Assembly: GCA_011364905.1 (NCBI GenBank)
Contig: RDNZ01000017.1
Span: 1-53,238 of the forward strand
DNA: 53,238 bases
Reading direction: 5' to 3'
Source: Candidatus Thorarchaeota archaeon
Lineage (GTDB): Archaea > Asgardarchaeota > Thorarchaeia > Thorarchaeales > Thorarchaeaceae
A program made the position numbers and the translations under genes. Position 1 is the stretch's first letter, and every line of letters begins with the position of its first letter. This document shows, in pieces, positions 26,634 to 38,300 of the stretch. The notes beneath the pieces were generated by a model that was not told the DNA's origin, ran no database searches, and saw only the letters and a list, made by a program, of their open reading frames with translations.

Positions 26634-28061
26634 TCAGTTGGTCTTAGGAAGCCAGAACCTGAACATTGCCCCTTGTGTATAGTCACCATCAATGCGATCA
26701 AGAATATCGAAGGTCCCACTGTACTTATTGGTAATCTGGACACATTGATGAATTCCAATCCCTCCTGAGCGTCGTTCAGGGTCAAGTAGATTCTCCTTCA
26801 TCGAAGCACTAATACCAGGGCCATCATCCGCTATTGTAACGGCATACCCGCCCTCAACCTCGTCCAATTCTACCCAGATGCGCTTAGGAGTGTTTTCATT
26901 GTATTTCATTGCATTGGAGAGCATGTTCATGATGAGATGATTGAGAAACGAATCAGCATTGACAATCGCTTTTTTCTTCTTGATTCTTTTCTCAATTACT
27001 ACATCCTTGTGGTCTTTTGAAAAGACATCAAGACATCTCTTCAGAGAAGAATCAAGCGACATTTTTTCAGAAGGTGTCGTCAGAAGAGCTGCTGTAGATT
27101 GCACCGATGAAATGAGCTCACTGCATTCAGTGACTGAAGCACCAATGTGGTCGAGAAGAGATATTCTGGTAGCATCAGACTCATCAATGCAAAGCAGATC
27201 AGAAGCGATTATTATTGCTTGGAGGTAATTTCGGATGTCATGACCAGTGATATCTTGATAGAGAAGCGCTATGTTGTGAGCTGCACGAGCCTCCTCCTCA
27301 GCCTTCTTCAAATCTGATATGTCACGCATCACAACTACAACACGTTTTCCATCCTCATGAGGACTAACACTGATAGAGAACCATTTCTGAATGCCCCTAG
27401 TATCAAGCGAATGCTCGAAACTGAGAGCAAATTGCGATTCAAGTACTTCACTAGTTGTGTCCATGAATCTCGAAACAACTACTTCGGGAAACAAGTCACT
27501 CAATTTTTGCGCAATGTGTTTTCCTGGACTAGCGTCGGGTATGAGACCAGTCTGGGAGTATAGTTCCGAAATTTCACCTTTTTTCCCCATTACGAACACT
27601 GTATCAGTAAGTGACTCGACCAGCATCCGGTGTTTACGTTCACTCTCACGAAGTGCCTGTTCAGTGGCTCTTCTTTTCCTTCTTTGCTCGGCCTCACCAA
27701 TCTCACGCCGAATTGCAGGTACCAGTCGACTCAGGTTATTCTTTGTGAGATAATCATGAGCACCAGCATGCATCATTTCAACCGCGACTTCGTCAGAGAT
27801 AGTACCTGATACTATAATGAACGGCAAATCAAGATCCTTGATTTCGAGTTCCTTCATCGCATCTTCAACGCTGAATTCAGGCATCATATAGTCACATAGG
27901 ATGGCATCCCATGAGTCATCCTCTAGAGCGCGACGCATCTCTATGCCATCGCACACACGTTTAATGGTGACTGAGAGGCCCCCTTTTTCCATGACTCTTT
28001 CTATGAGTAAGGCATCATCCTCAGAGTCTTCAATTAGAAGGATCCGTGTATCTTCACTCAC
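26634..28061 (-). CDS. Hybrid receiver-PAS-histidine kinase
   Basis: A 475-residue soluble signalling protein. The N-terminal receiver (residues 1-125) has phospho-acceptor Asp57 (LCDYMMP). A PAS domain covers about 140-255. A histidine-kinase core follows with His274 in GHDIRN, an N-box near MLSNAMKYNENT and the ATP-lid DDGPGIS, then GGIGIHQC. The HDIRNYL phospho-acceptor form is common in archaeal and methanogen-type kinases. There is no membrane helix, so it senses or relays internally. The start is GTG 28061. The first 8 bp overlap the receiver gene upstream, so it belongs to the three-gene phosphorelay operon. Confidence 0.88.
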   Translation of the reverse strand: MSEDTRILLIEDSEDDALLIERVMEKGGLSVTIKRVCDGIEMRRALEDDSWDAILCDYMMPEFSVEDAMKELEIKDLDLPFIIVSGTISDEVAVEMMHAGAHDYLTKNNLSRLVPAIRREIGEAEQRRKRRATEQALRESERKHRMLVESLTDTVFVMGKKGEISELYSQTGLIPDASPGKHIAQKLSDLFPEVVVSRFMDTTSEVLESQFALSFEHSLDTRGIQKWFSISVSPHEDGKRVVVVMRDISDLKKAEEEARAAHNIALLYQDITGHDIRNYLQAIIIASDLLCIDESDATRISLLDHIGASVTECSELISSVQSTAALLTTPSEKMSLDSSLKRCLDVFSKDHKDVVIEKRIKKKKAIVNADSFLNHLIMNMLSNAMKYNENTPKRIWVELDEVEGGYAVTIADDGPGISASMKENLLDPERRSGGIGIHQCVQITNKYSGTFDILDRIDGDYTQGAMFRFWLPKTN

Positions 28062-28509
28062 AATCCTCAGGACCTCCTTTTGGATTCACATTGAGAACTA
28101 GCCAATAGAGACCCATAGTACGAATAGCTTCGACAAACTGGTCGAAATCAACAGGTTTCTGAATGTATGAATTTGCACCATGATCATAGCTTTCACAAAT
28201 GTCCCGTTCCTCATTTGAAGACGTAAGGATCACAACGGGAAGAAACTTCAGCTGGTGAATCTGACGAATCCTTTCAAGCAATTCTAAGCCGCCCATTCGT
28301 GGCATCTTCAAATCGAGAAGAACAACAACTGGCAAATCACTTGAATCACGGCCGGCATACTGACCTTTTGATGTCAGATAATCGAAAGCCTCAGCACCAT
28401 CACGAGCAACAATGACCTCATTCAAAATATCTGCTCGTTGTAGAGCTCTTAATGTCAACAACACATCATCCGTATTATCTTCGACCAGCAGGATTTTCTT
28501 CGATGACAC
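28054..28509 (-). CDS. Stand-alone response-regulator receiver (Rcp1/CheY type)
   Basis: A 151-residue receiver-only protein. Acidic residues at 10-11 (VEDN), the phospho-acceptor Asp66 (LLDLKMPRMGG), the conserved Thr/Ser (VILTSSN) and Lys (YIQKPVDF) are all present. The extended loop GRDSSDLPVVVLLD is typical of Rcp1-like single-domain receivers that serve multi-PAS kinases. It carries no output domain, so it probably shuttles phosphate between the two kinases. The start is GTG 28509. It is 14 bp downstream of the large kinase and overlaps the hybrid kinase by 8 bp. Confidence 0.9.
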   Translation of the reverse strand: MSSKKILLVEDNTDDVLLTLRALQRADILNEVIVARDGAEAFDYLTSKGQYAGRDSSDLPVVVLLDLKMPRMGGLELLERIRQIHQLKFLPVVILTSSNEERDICESYDHGANSYIQKPVDFDQFVEAIRTMGLYWLVLNVNPKGGPEDCE

Positions 28510-28523
28510 TTTGGTTCGCTCCT

Positions 28524-31500
28524 TCAGTCAGGAATGGTGAAGTAAAAGGTCGACCCTTCATTCACTTTACTTTCAGCCCACACCTTACCACCATGACGAT
28601 TTATAATACGTTGCACGGTTGCTAAGCCGATACCAGACCCTTCGAATTCTTCGGTTTCATGTAATCGTTGGAAGGGAACAAAGAGCTTATCAGAATACTC
28701 CATGTTAAAGCCTGCACCATTGTCTTTAACAAAGATTATTCTCTCTCCCTCTCGTTCTTGACTGCCAAACTCGATTTGTGCCTCAGGAACCTTACTTGTG
28801 AACTTCCACGCATTGTCTAAGAGGTTTTGCAGAACCAGTTTGATTAGTCGCGGGTCACACCTAATCTGTACATCTTCCGGGATTTTGACAGTGACTTTTC
28901 GGTCGGAGTCAACCTCGCGCAAGTCATCAATAATATCACGGACCATCTTAGAGAGGTCAACTTCCGTTCTAATCATCTCAGTCCGAGTCACTCGTGTAAG
29001 CCCAAGAATGTCTTCAATCAACGAGCCCATATGAGTAGCTGCAGATCGAACTCGGCGCAGGAAATCTTGACCCGTTTCATCAAGAACATCGGAATAGTCT
29101 TCAAGCAGAGCCTGGCTAAAGCCATCGATGGTACGAAGAGGGGCTCTTAGATCATGGGACACCGAATACGAGAATGCTTCAAGCTCCTTGTTTGCAGCAG
29201 CCAATTCTGCGGTCCTCTCTTCAACCCGACGCGAAAGCTCTGCGTTAAGCTTCTGAATCTCACGGTCTTTTTGAATCCGTTCGGTGATATCTGTTATGAC
29301 TGCCACTGTCCCATCAACCAACCCATCATCATCTCGGGAAGGAACAGCCGAAACCCTGACAGTTCTATGCATTCCATCCTTTCGAACAAACTGATGTGTG
29401 TATGCTGAGCTCTTGCCGCTCCGTCTTACTTCAGTCTGTTCTAGAATTGTTGGTACGTTGGTTTCTGCGACTATCTCGAGGATGTTTTTTCCGACAAGCT
29501 CGCTTTGGGAGTAGCCCAACATATCAGCAAAGGCATCATTCACAAACAGAATGAGTTCATCTAAGTCCACTATCGCCATTCCCTCGTCTATATTCGTGAG
29601 GAGTTCTCGGTACCGTCTTTCGCTGATTTGTAGAGCCTTCTCTGCTTTCTTTCGCTCAAGAACAGATCCCAACATACTCACAATTGTGGAAAAGATCTCT
29701 AAATCCCCCTCAGAATAATCTCGTGGCGTATAGGTTGCGAGACTTAGGACTCCAAGGAGCTGCTGGTCATCATCAAGAATAGGATAGGCAATCGCGGATG
29801 ATGCACCAATTTCCACCAATCGGTGAAGAAATGGACTCTCTGGGGCCGCTTTGGCAACATCAGGAATGAAAATCGGTGTCTTGGAAAGCGCTGTTTTCAC
29901 AATGATGTACTCATTTCCAAGCTCGGAGGTTAAAGGAAGCTCTTCATGGATGTCTTTAATATCAACACCAAGAAGAGCAGAAAACCGAAGAGCATTCTTC
30001 TTCTCATCATAAAGCCGAAATGTGCCAAAATCGAATTCAAGTGAATTGATAATACCTTTCAGGAGCTCACGCGTCAACTCTCGAGTATCCTTTGCTTGAA
30101 TTGCACCCTCAGCAATAGTACGAAACACTTTCCGATCACGAAGAAGCTCCTTCTCAGCTTCAAGTCGTTTTGTAATGTCAATCACAGTTACTTGTGCAGC
30201 TGGCGTATCGCCATATTCAATTGCTCCCGCTGAAAAATCCACCCAAATCTCTGACCCATCCCTGTGAATCATCCTGACCTGCAAAGGTTCGCCTGGTTCG
30301 GTTTCTTCTATGCGTCTGTTTAGATAGTCATCAATTCGACCAACATCATCGGGGTGTACTAAAGCACTCACTTGCTCACGATTCATATGAATTAGCTCTT
30401 CCTGAGAGTAGCCAAGAATATTGCTCATCTTTGGATTGGCAAACGCAATGCTCTCAAAACCTAGAGGAACGATTGCTATGCCCATCAATGATTGATCAAC
30501 AACGCTACGGTATTTTATCTCCGACTCTCGTAACGCATGAGCAGACTCAGTGGCTTCAGTGATATCCCAATAGATCCCAATAATACCTACAATGTTACCT
30601 TCATCATCACGAACAGGAGCTTTGACGGTATGTGCAAAACGCGGTTCGTCCACACGCATGTATGGTTCATCCACTTCGAAGGTTTCTAAGGTGTCAAGAA
30701 CCTGCTGATCTGATGACCTGTATGAGTCAGCGAGCTCCTTCGGATAGAAATCATAATCAGTCTTACCTATGATATCACCAACGTCTTTTCCCAAGTCGCT
30801 GGCAAATGCAGGATTAGCAGCGATGTATATGCTGTTCCTGTTTTTATAGAACACTCTTTGTGGAAGGTTTTCAAGCAAGTTTCGGTATTTCTCTTCACTC
30901 TGTTCCAGTGCTTTTTCAATCACTTTTCGTTCAGTTATATCGAGTAAGGTACCTATTGCTCGCTTCGTTCCGCCCTCTGAGTTCCGTTCAACCACCTTGC
31001 CTCTTTCAAGAACCCACTTCCATCCGCCAGCTTTTGTGCGCATCCTGTGCTCAGAGGAATAAAGGGGAGTTATACCATCAACATGAGATCTCCATCTCTC
31101 CTTCGCGAGCTGAAGGTCATCAGGGTGAACAAGGTTTTCCCAACTAGCGTATTTTGGTACAATATCTTCCAACCTGTAACCAAGCATTCCTACATATCTA
31201 TCTGAGAAGATCATCTCTCCAGATTCTCGAGTCCAATCCCAGACCCCCAAGTCTGCACCTCTCAACGCAAGTTCGTAGCGATCACGACTCTCTTGTAATG
31301 CCTTTAGCGCCGTGACTCGTTCAGTAATATCGTAACCGGCAATCACTGCGCCTATGGTCTTTCCGTTATCTTGAATGGGGCCAATTCTCAGAATATGCCA
31401 TGTAGTGGGTCTTCCCTCCACGGATTCAGAGATTTCAATCTCCTGATTTATTCCTCGCTTCATTGCAGTCTCAAGCTTCTGCCGAAACTCCTCTCTGTAT

Positions 31501-32006
31501 TGAACACCAACTCCATCGACGACAGGGGTTCCAATGAATTCGTTCGCAGATTCACTAAAAGCTGGGTTTACATAGATCATATTGAGATCGGTATCAACTA
31601 CGACCATCTTCAGATAGGCACTTGAAACAATGTTCTTGAAAGCAGGTTGGTGGTCATCCTTGTCGTCTATCACAACTAGGAAGCCCTTAGACTGACCACC
31701 TTCAGCGAGGCCAATAATCCGCACTTGTCTACTCCGGTACTCACCATCATGGTTTATGAAAGCCAGACTCAAGGATTGGCCTTTCTCCTTGGCAAGTTGT
31801 AGAGGCAATGTCCCTTTGTCCTCGTCGGCAACCAAGTCATCAAGGTGGCGATTGAGTAACTCGCCAGCTGAGTATTGGAGGAAGTCTGCAAAAGCTTGGT
31901 TTGAGTGGACAATCACCCCAGAATTATCAATTATCACAAGGCCCTCATCTAAGAGGTCATAGAGTCTGTTTACCTGAAGAGTGCTTGTCCATGGAAGTTC
32001 TGACAT
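28524..32006 (-). CDS. Multi-PAS/GAF sensor histidine kinase, 1,160 aa
   Basis: A cytosolic sensor kinase with no membrane helix. The order appears to be two N-terminal PAS domains (about 10-235), PAS-PAC (240-365, ALRGADLGVWDW...), PAS (372-495), PAS-PAC (497-620), GAF (630-790), PAS (795-915), then HisKA with His951 in SVSHDLRAPL and the HATPase domain with N-box LQNLLDNAWKFTSK, KDNGAGFN and GSGIGLATVQRI. Each PAS is followed by an 'ITER'-type joint. The SHDLRAPL kinase core is of bacterial type, suggesting that the operon was acquired. The start is ATG 32006. It faces the giant SBBP gene across 310 bp. Confidence 0.9.
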   Translation of the reverse strand: MSELPWTSTLQVNRLYDLLDEGLVIIDNSGVIVHSNQAFADFLQYSAGELLNRHLDDLVADEDKGTLPLQLAKEKGQSLSLAFINHDGEYRSRQVRIIGLAEGGQSKGFLVVIDDKDDHQPAFKNIVSSAYLKMVVVDTDLNMIYVNPAFSESANEFIGTPVVDGVGVQYREEFRQKLETAMKRGINQEIEISESVEGRPTTWHILRIGPIQDNGKTIGAVIAGYDITERVTALKALQESRDRYELALRGADLGVWDWTRESGEMIFSDRYVGMLGYRLEDIVPKYASWENLVHPDDLQLAKERWRSHVDGITPLYSSEHRMRTKAGGWKWVLERGKVVERNSEGGTKRAIGTLLDITERKVIEKALEQSEEKYRNLLENLPQRVFYKNRNSIYIAANPAFASDLGKDVGDIIGKTDYDFYPKELADSYRSSDQQVLDTLETFEVDEPYMRVDEPRFAHTVKAPVRDDEGNIVGIIGIYWDITEATESAHALRESEIKYRSVVDQSLMGIAIVPLGFESIAFANPKMSNILGYSQEELIHMNREQVSALVHPDDVGRIDDYLNRRIEETEPGEPLQVRMIHRDGSEIWVDFSAGAIEYGDTPAAQVTVIDITKRLEAEKELLRDRKVFRTIAEGAIQAKDTRELTRELLKGIINSLEFDFGTFRLYDEKKNALRFSALLGVDIKDIHEELPLTSELGNEYIIVKTALSKTPIFIPDVAKAAPESPFLHRLVEIGASSAIAYPILDDDQQLLGVLSLATYTPRDYSEGDLEIFSTIVSMLGSVLERKKAEKALQISERRYRELLTNIDEGMAIVDLDELILFVNDAFADMLGYSQSELVGKNILEIVAETNVPTILEQTEVRRSGKSSAYTHQFVRKDGMHRTVRVSAVPSRDDDGLVDGTVAVITDITERIQKDREIQKLNAELSRRVEERTAELAAANKELEAFSYSVSHDLRAPLRTIDGFSQALLEDYSDVLDETGQDFLRRVRSAATHMGSLIEDILGLTRVTRTEMIRTEVDLSKMVRDIIDDLREVDSDRKVTVKIPEDVQIRCDPRLIKLVLQNLLDNAWKFTSKVPEAQIEFGSQEREGERIIFVKDNGAGFNMEYSDKLFVPFQRLHETEEFEGSGIGLATVQRIINRHGGKVWAESKVNEGSTFYFTIPD

Positions 32007-32316
32007 ATGCTGTCACTACCCTTTTTCTTTGAAGCGCTTAGGTCCCTCTAGGCACTTACTAGAATACTCCGGCGTGGTTCGATGCCCTTTATTATTTTTC
32101 TAGTAAGGACCAGATATAATTGAGCAAAAACTCCCAAATTCAATGAGGGTTTCAATGACGGAATGGGAAGCGTCAAACCTTAATAGTAGGCATTCCTGTC
32201 ATTGAGTTGCGATATCTTTGATACGCACTGGGGTTGGATTATGCTTCCGGGCGAGTCTAGGCATAGTCGCATATAGTACTGTAAAGTAGGTACAGGACAT
32301 TGAGAGGTGGAGTTTA
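32007..32316. promoter_or_regulatory. Divergent intergenic region between sensor kinase and giant SBBP gene
   Basis: A 310-bp gap without a gene. On the plus strand CATATAGTA (about 32269-32277) is TATA-like, 40 bp before the GTG at 32317, and GAGAGGTGG at 32302-32310 is its ribosome site. On the minus strand an AT-rich AAATAATAAAG stretch (about 32089-32099) is a candidate promoter for the kinase operon. The layout would allow joint regulation. Confidence 0.4.
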
Positions 32317-35300
32317 GTGACCGACGTCACATCATTTGCCAGAAGTGTCAGAATTGAAAAGAGCAAAGCATCGGCACTACTTCTTCTAGCTCTTCTCACT
32401 CTTCCATCGCTCATTGCTAGTGCGGCTCCAATAAACGACAATGCAACTCTAGGAACGTCAGAACTGATTCAAGAGTTACAACCAGCTCCCGATGAGTCGA
32501 TTGACAAAGAGGCAGTGATCGAACAAGCTCAATCGTTTATGAGAAGCCAGTTTACTGAGAATAAAGGACAGGTAGGAAATGACGAGGTCATGTTCTACGG
32601 AAATATACCAAATGGCATGATTGGTTTTGGTATCAGTAGGGTCTTCGTCTGGCTCGAAGGTTCAGATAGAAGCATGATTTTCGATTTCGTTGATTCCAAT
32701 CAAGTCGTTCCTAGTGGTGGTTGTGTAACATTTTCAAGATCGAATTACTTCCTTGGAGACCGTGGCACCTACACTGATATCAATTCCTTTACTGAAATTT
32801 GGTATCCCAATTTATGGTCTGGAATTGACCTTGTATATAGAGCTACACCTAATGGTGCAAAATATGAATATCATGTGGCTCCGGGAGCAGACCCTCAGAA
32901 CATAGCAGTAGATGTTCAGAATTATGATGAGTTACTTGTTTCAGACACATCCCTAATTGTCAAGACATCTGGTCTACCTTTCTTTGATAATGGTCTCATA
33001 GCTTTTCAAGACATGACTGAAGTAAAGGTAGGATTTGACCAGATTGGTTCATCAACATTTGGTTTCAGTATAGAGTCTTATGACAATAGCAAGTCCCTCA
33101 TAATTGACCCGCTCATTTACTCTACATATGTTGGTGGTGACTCTGAGGAGAACCCCCAAGATGTAGCCATTGATTCCACAGGCGCTGCATATGTTACCGG
33201 AAGTACACACTCTGAAGGCTTTCCAATGGTGAATCCGTTTGACGGAACATTTAGTGGTCCCTCTGGGGGTTCAGATATTTTTGTCTACAAATTGAATGCA
33301 GCTGGTAACGGGTTAATCTATTCCACCTACGTTGCTGGTAATGAATGGGAAACCGGGTGGGGAATTGAGGTTGATAGTTCAGGCTACGCATATGTTGCTG
33401 GCTTCACAAGGAGTGATGATTTTCCAACAGTCAATGCCTATGATAGCACATACGATTTTGGAATGGATTGTGTTGTTTTCAAACTAAATCAGACAGGAAA
33501 TGGATTGGAGTTTTCGACATATGTTGGCGGCAGTTGGTACTATGATGAAGCATATGATTTAGCTATTGACGCAACTGGAAATTCCTATGTGACGGGGTAT
33601 ACTCAATCAACTAATTTCCCAAGGGTGAATGCGTATGATAGCTCTCACAATGGAGGAGATGACTGTTTCATCTTCAAGTTGTCATCCACCGGTAGTACGA
33701 TGATATACTCAACTTTCTTTGGTGGATCAGGAGATGACAGAGGACGCTCGATAGATATTGATCAGTTTGGTAATGCCTATGTAACAGGTCAAACGACTTC
33801 ATCTGATTTACCTATAATCAACGGGATTGATGACACATATAGTGGTTCGACTGATTGTTTTGTGTTGAAGCTAAGTTCTGCAGGTAATGTTGTTGATTAT
33901 TCATCATATTTGGGCGGGACAGGTATTGACGAAGGATATGGGATTAGAGTTAAAGATGTCAATCAGACCTATATCACCGGAGGTACTACATCTGTTGATT
34001 TCCCTGCAACTGGTGGGTATGACTCGTCACATAATGGAGATCGAGATATTTTCCTGACATATCTCAATATTGCAGACAACACGATGCCCTACTCCACGTA
34101 TATCGGTGGGACCGGATATGAACGAGCAGATGCCCTCCACATAGATGACTATGGATCCGTCTATCTCGTAGGATTCACCTTATCCTCCGATTTCCCAATG
34201 ATTAATTCTTACGATGATACCTACGACGGAAACTCAGATGCCTTCGTTTTGAAGGTGAATAGTGCTGGAACAAGTATTCTCTATTCGACCTTCTTTGGTG
34301 GAGCTGATTATGACTATGGACGAGGGATTGCAGTAGACTCTGATGGATATGCATATGTCGTCGTAGACACTAATGGTGGGGTCCCTATTGTATCAGCGTA
34401 TGATGCAACCTATAACGGAGGAAGTGATCCTTGTTCTTTCAAGCTTGCAGATTTGGGAGATAGTGATTCTGACCTTTTGATAGACTATCTTGAAGTCATG
34501 AACGGAACTGACAGGTATAATCCAGACTCCGACTTCGATAAGGTGAAAGACGGACATGAGGTCATCCTCTATGGCACTGATCCTCTCAACGCGTCTGAGC
34601 CAACCTGGGCAAGTACAGTAGGTTACTCGACCTTAGTTGGAGGGTCAAGTGAGGACATCCCCACGGATATCACAGTGGATCACCTTGGAAACGTGTATGT
34701 GGTGGGTATAACACACTCAACTGATTTCCCCATGTACATGAGCTTTAATGATACCTATGCTGGGGCTTGGTATGACGCTTTTGTGTTCAAACTGTCTCCC
34801 GATGGGAGTAATCTAATCTTCTCAACATTCATTGGTGGTTCAGGCGAGGACTATGGACTTGCGATTGAAGTTGATGTACTTCAGAATGTCTATGTGACTG
34901 GTGTGACAGAATCATCTGATTTCCCAATTTTCAATGCGCTCTTTGACTCATACACCGATACTGACTGCTTTGTCCTCAAACTGAATCCATCAGGGGACAC
35001 ATTGATTTTCTCAACCTTTGTCGCAGGAGGAAATACAGATGAACCATGGGACATTTTTGTTGATTCCTCCTACAATGTATATGTTTCAGGAACTACTTAC
35101 TCTACTGACTTCCCGACGGTAAATGCCTATGATTCTGTATATGATGGCATTGGCTCTGAGTGTTTCGTATTCAAACTGAATAGCACTGGCAACGGTCTTT
35201 TTTACTCGACGTACTTTGGTGGAAATAGCACTGAAGAGGTTGGTGTACTTGCAGTAGACGAGTCCGGTTCTGTTTACCTTACAGGTATGACTGAATCAAA

Positions 35301-38300
35301 GGACCTCCCTTTGAAGAATCCTTTTGACAGCATCAATGAAGACCATGACCTCTTTCTCTGTAAACTCAACTCAACTGGAAATGGTCTGGAATTCTCGACC
35401 TACTTAGGTGGTAGTGGTTACGAGATCGTATGTAGCATTCAGTTAGATTCAGCTGGAGATATCTACATTTGCGGATCAGCTATGGCATCTGAATTTCCAT
35501 ATACCACCATGATTGGTAGTAGTGCCGACTCTGACGATATCTTCGTAATGAAGTTCAACTCGACTGGTAATGGATTGATTTTCTCAACAATCGTTGCAGG
35601 AACTGATTGGGATGAGCCTCTCAGTATGGAAATCGATTCCACTGGTGCTGCCTACGTAGCAAGTCCAACAGACTCCATCGATCTTCCTGTAGTGAATACA
35701 GATCTCTCGCCTCCCGGGAGTTATGATTCGTATGTCATGAAACTAAGCCCAGATGGCACTCACCTCGAGTTCTCTAGCTACATTGGAGGTTCAGGTATAG
35801 ACACTGATCCATACCTTGCTTTAGACTCATTTGGTAGGGTTTATGTCACTAGCTTAACAACATCCTCAGACATCCCCTTCGTCAATGAGTATGATGACAC
35901 ACCTAACGGTGGTGATGATGTCTTTGTCATTCGTCTTGACTGGTCCATCGATAGTGACTCAGATGGATTGCCTGATTTCTGGGAGGATGAGTTCGGTCTC
36001 AACTCATCAGACGCCAGCGATGCGTTAGAGAACTGGGATGCTGACGGCCTCACAAACATTGAGGAGTATCAGAACAGTTGTGATCCGACTGATGATGACA
36101 CAGACAATGACACACTTTCTGACAGTGATGAGGTCTATGTGTACGGAACCAATCCTACCAACAATGACACAGATTATGACCTCATGCCTGACAACTGGGA
36201 AATTCTAAATTCGTTGAATCCTCTTCTTGATGATTCAAGTGGTGATTTAGATGCTGACCAAATTTCAAACATTGTAGAGTATCAAATTGGGAGTGACCCT
36301 GATGACAGTGACACAGACAATGACCTGATGCCTGATGGTTGGGAGTATCAGAACAGTCTTGATGTCTTGGTTAATGATGCGGATGATGATGCAGACACTG
36401 ATGATGCCACCAATCTTCTTGAGTTCAACGCAGGGACAGATCCTAATGATCCTGACAGTGATGATGATCTTCTAACTGATGGACAAGAACTCAATACCTA
36501 TTCTACAGACCCACTAGATCCAGATTCAGACAATGACAACTTGACAGACTTCCAAGAGATCATCACTTATGGTACGAACCCATTAGTTGTAGACTCGGAT
36601 CTCGATAATCTGAGTGATGGTGACGAAGTCCTACTGTATTCAACCAATCCACTGGATGTAACTGATCCTGGTTGGAACGAAGCATTGACATACTCATCGT
36701 ATTTTGGAGGTAGTTCATCCGACAATGCTTGGGACATCGCTTTAGACTCTGCAGGTAACATCTATGTCGTGGGTTCTACCTACTCTTCAAACCTGCCATT
36801 AATGAACCAGTATGACGGAACCTTAGCAGGTACAACCGACTGCTTTGTTATGAAGATGGATCCCACAGGTTCTACTCTACTCTTCTCAACCTATATCGGC
36901 GGCGGCTCGTCTGAGAATGGGCGAGTAATCGAGGTAGACGAGTCTGGTAACGTATTTGTTTGTGGAGACACACAAAGTAGTGACTTTCCCACTGTTAGCG
37001 CATACCAGTCCTCTCATGCAGGTAGCTATGATCTTTTTGTTCTCAAACTTCACAGTTCTGGCAGTAGTTTGATTTACTCCACATATCTCGGAGGTAGTGA
37101 GCATGAACTTGAACCAGGAATGTGTATTGACAACGATGGTAACGCCTACATTGTTGGTAGAACTGGTTCATCTGACTTTCCGGTTTTCAATGGATATGAC
37201 ATGACCCACGATTCAATGTCTGATGGATTCCTCACAAAAATAAACGCCACGGGCAATGGTGTTTACTTCAGCACATTTGTTGGAACAAATGGAGATGATT
37301 TTGCTTCTGCAGTAGCAATTGATAGTGGTAGGAATATCTACGTTGCCGGTAGGACATCATCATATGTTGGATTCTCCACATCTGGGGCTTATGACGAAAT
37401 ACACAACGGTGGATATGATGCCTATGTCCTGAGAGTTGATTCTACAGGTTCTACTCTCGAATACTGCACTTACTTAGGTGGCGGACTGGGCGTTGGTTCT
37501 GGCACAGTTGAATATTATGAGTTTGCTGAGGACATCGCAGTCGACCTGAATGGTTCAGTATATGTTACGGGTTTTGCCAGGTCATACAACTTCCCGGTAG
37601 TCAATGGATTTCCCAAGCCTGAAAGTGGTGGCGATGATTGTTTTGTAGCTAAATTCAACCCGGACCTTAGTAGTCTCCTTTACTCTACATTCCTTGGCGG
37701 TCAAAGTGATGATCAGGGCTACTCAATCTTTGTTGATTCATTGGGTAATGCTTACGTGACCGGTTATACAGACTCACCCGAATTCCCAGTTAAGATTCCG
37801 TACGATGGTATTTTTGGAGGGTCATCGGACATCTTCGTTTCAAAGATTAATGCAACTGGGAACGGGCTTCACTTCTCTACTTTCATTGGTGGAAGTGATA
37901 CAGACAGAGCCTATGGGATTGCACTTAATGCAACTGGTTTTATCCACATTGCAGGCTATACCTACTCAACTGACTTTCCAAAGCTCAATCCATATGATGG
38001 TACTTATAGTCAAACTGAGTGCGCTATTGTCATTCTCGCTGACTTCAGCGATTCAGACTCAGATGGGCTCAGTGACTACAATGAAAGCCTCATTGGCACA
38101 GACCGTCTGAGTTGGGATAGTGACTCTGATTCGTTAAGTGATAAAGACGAATTGGATGTTTACCTGACTGATCCATTGAGTAATGACACTGACCTCGACC
38201 TGATGCCTGATGGCTGGGAGGTCGGACTCGGTCTAGATCCAAACTCAGATGACTCGATGGGAGATCTAGACACTGACGGTTTAGAGAACGTGTACGAGTT

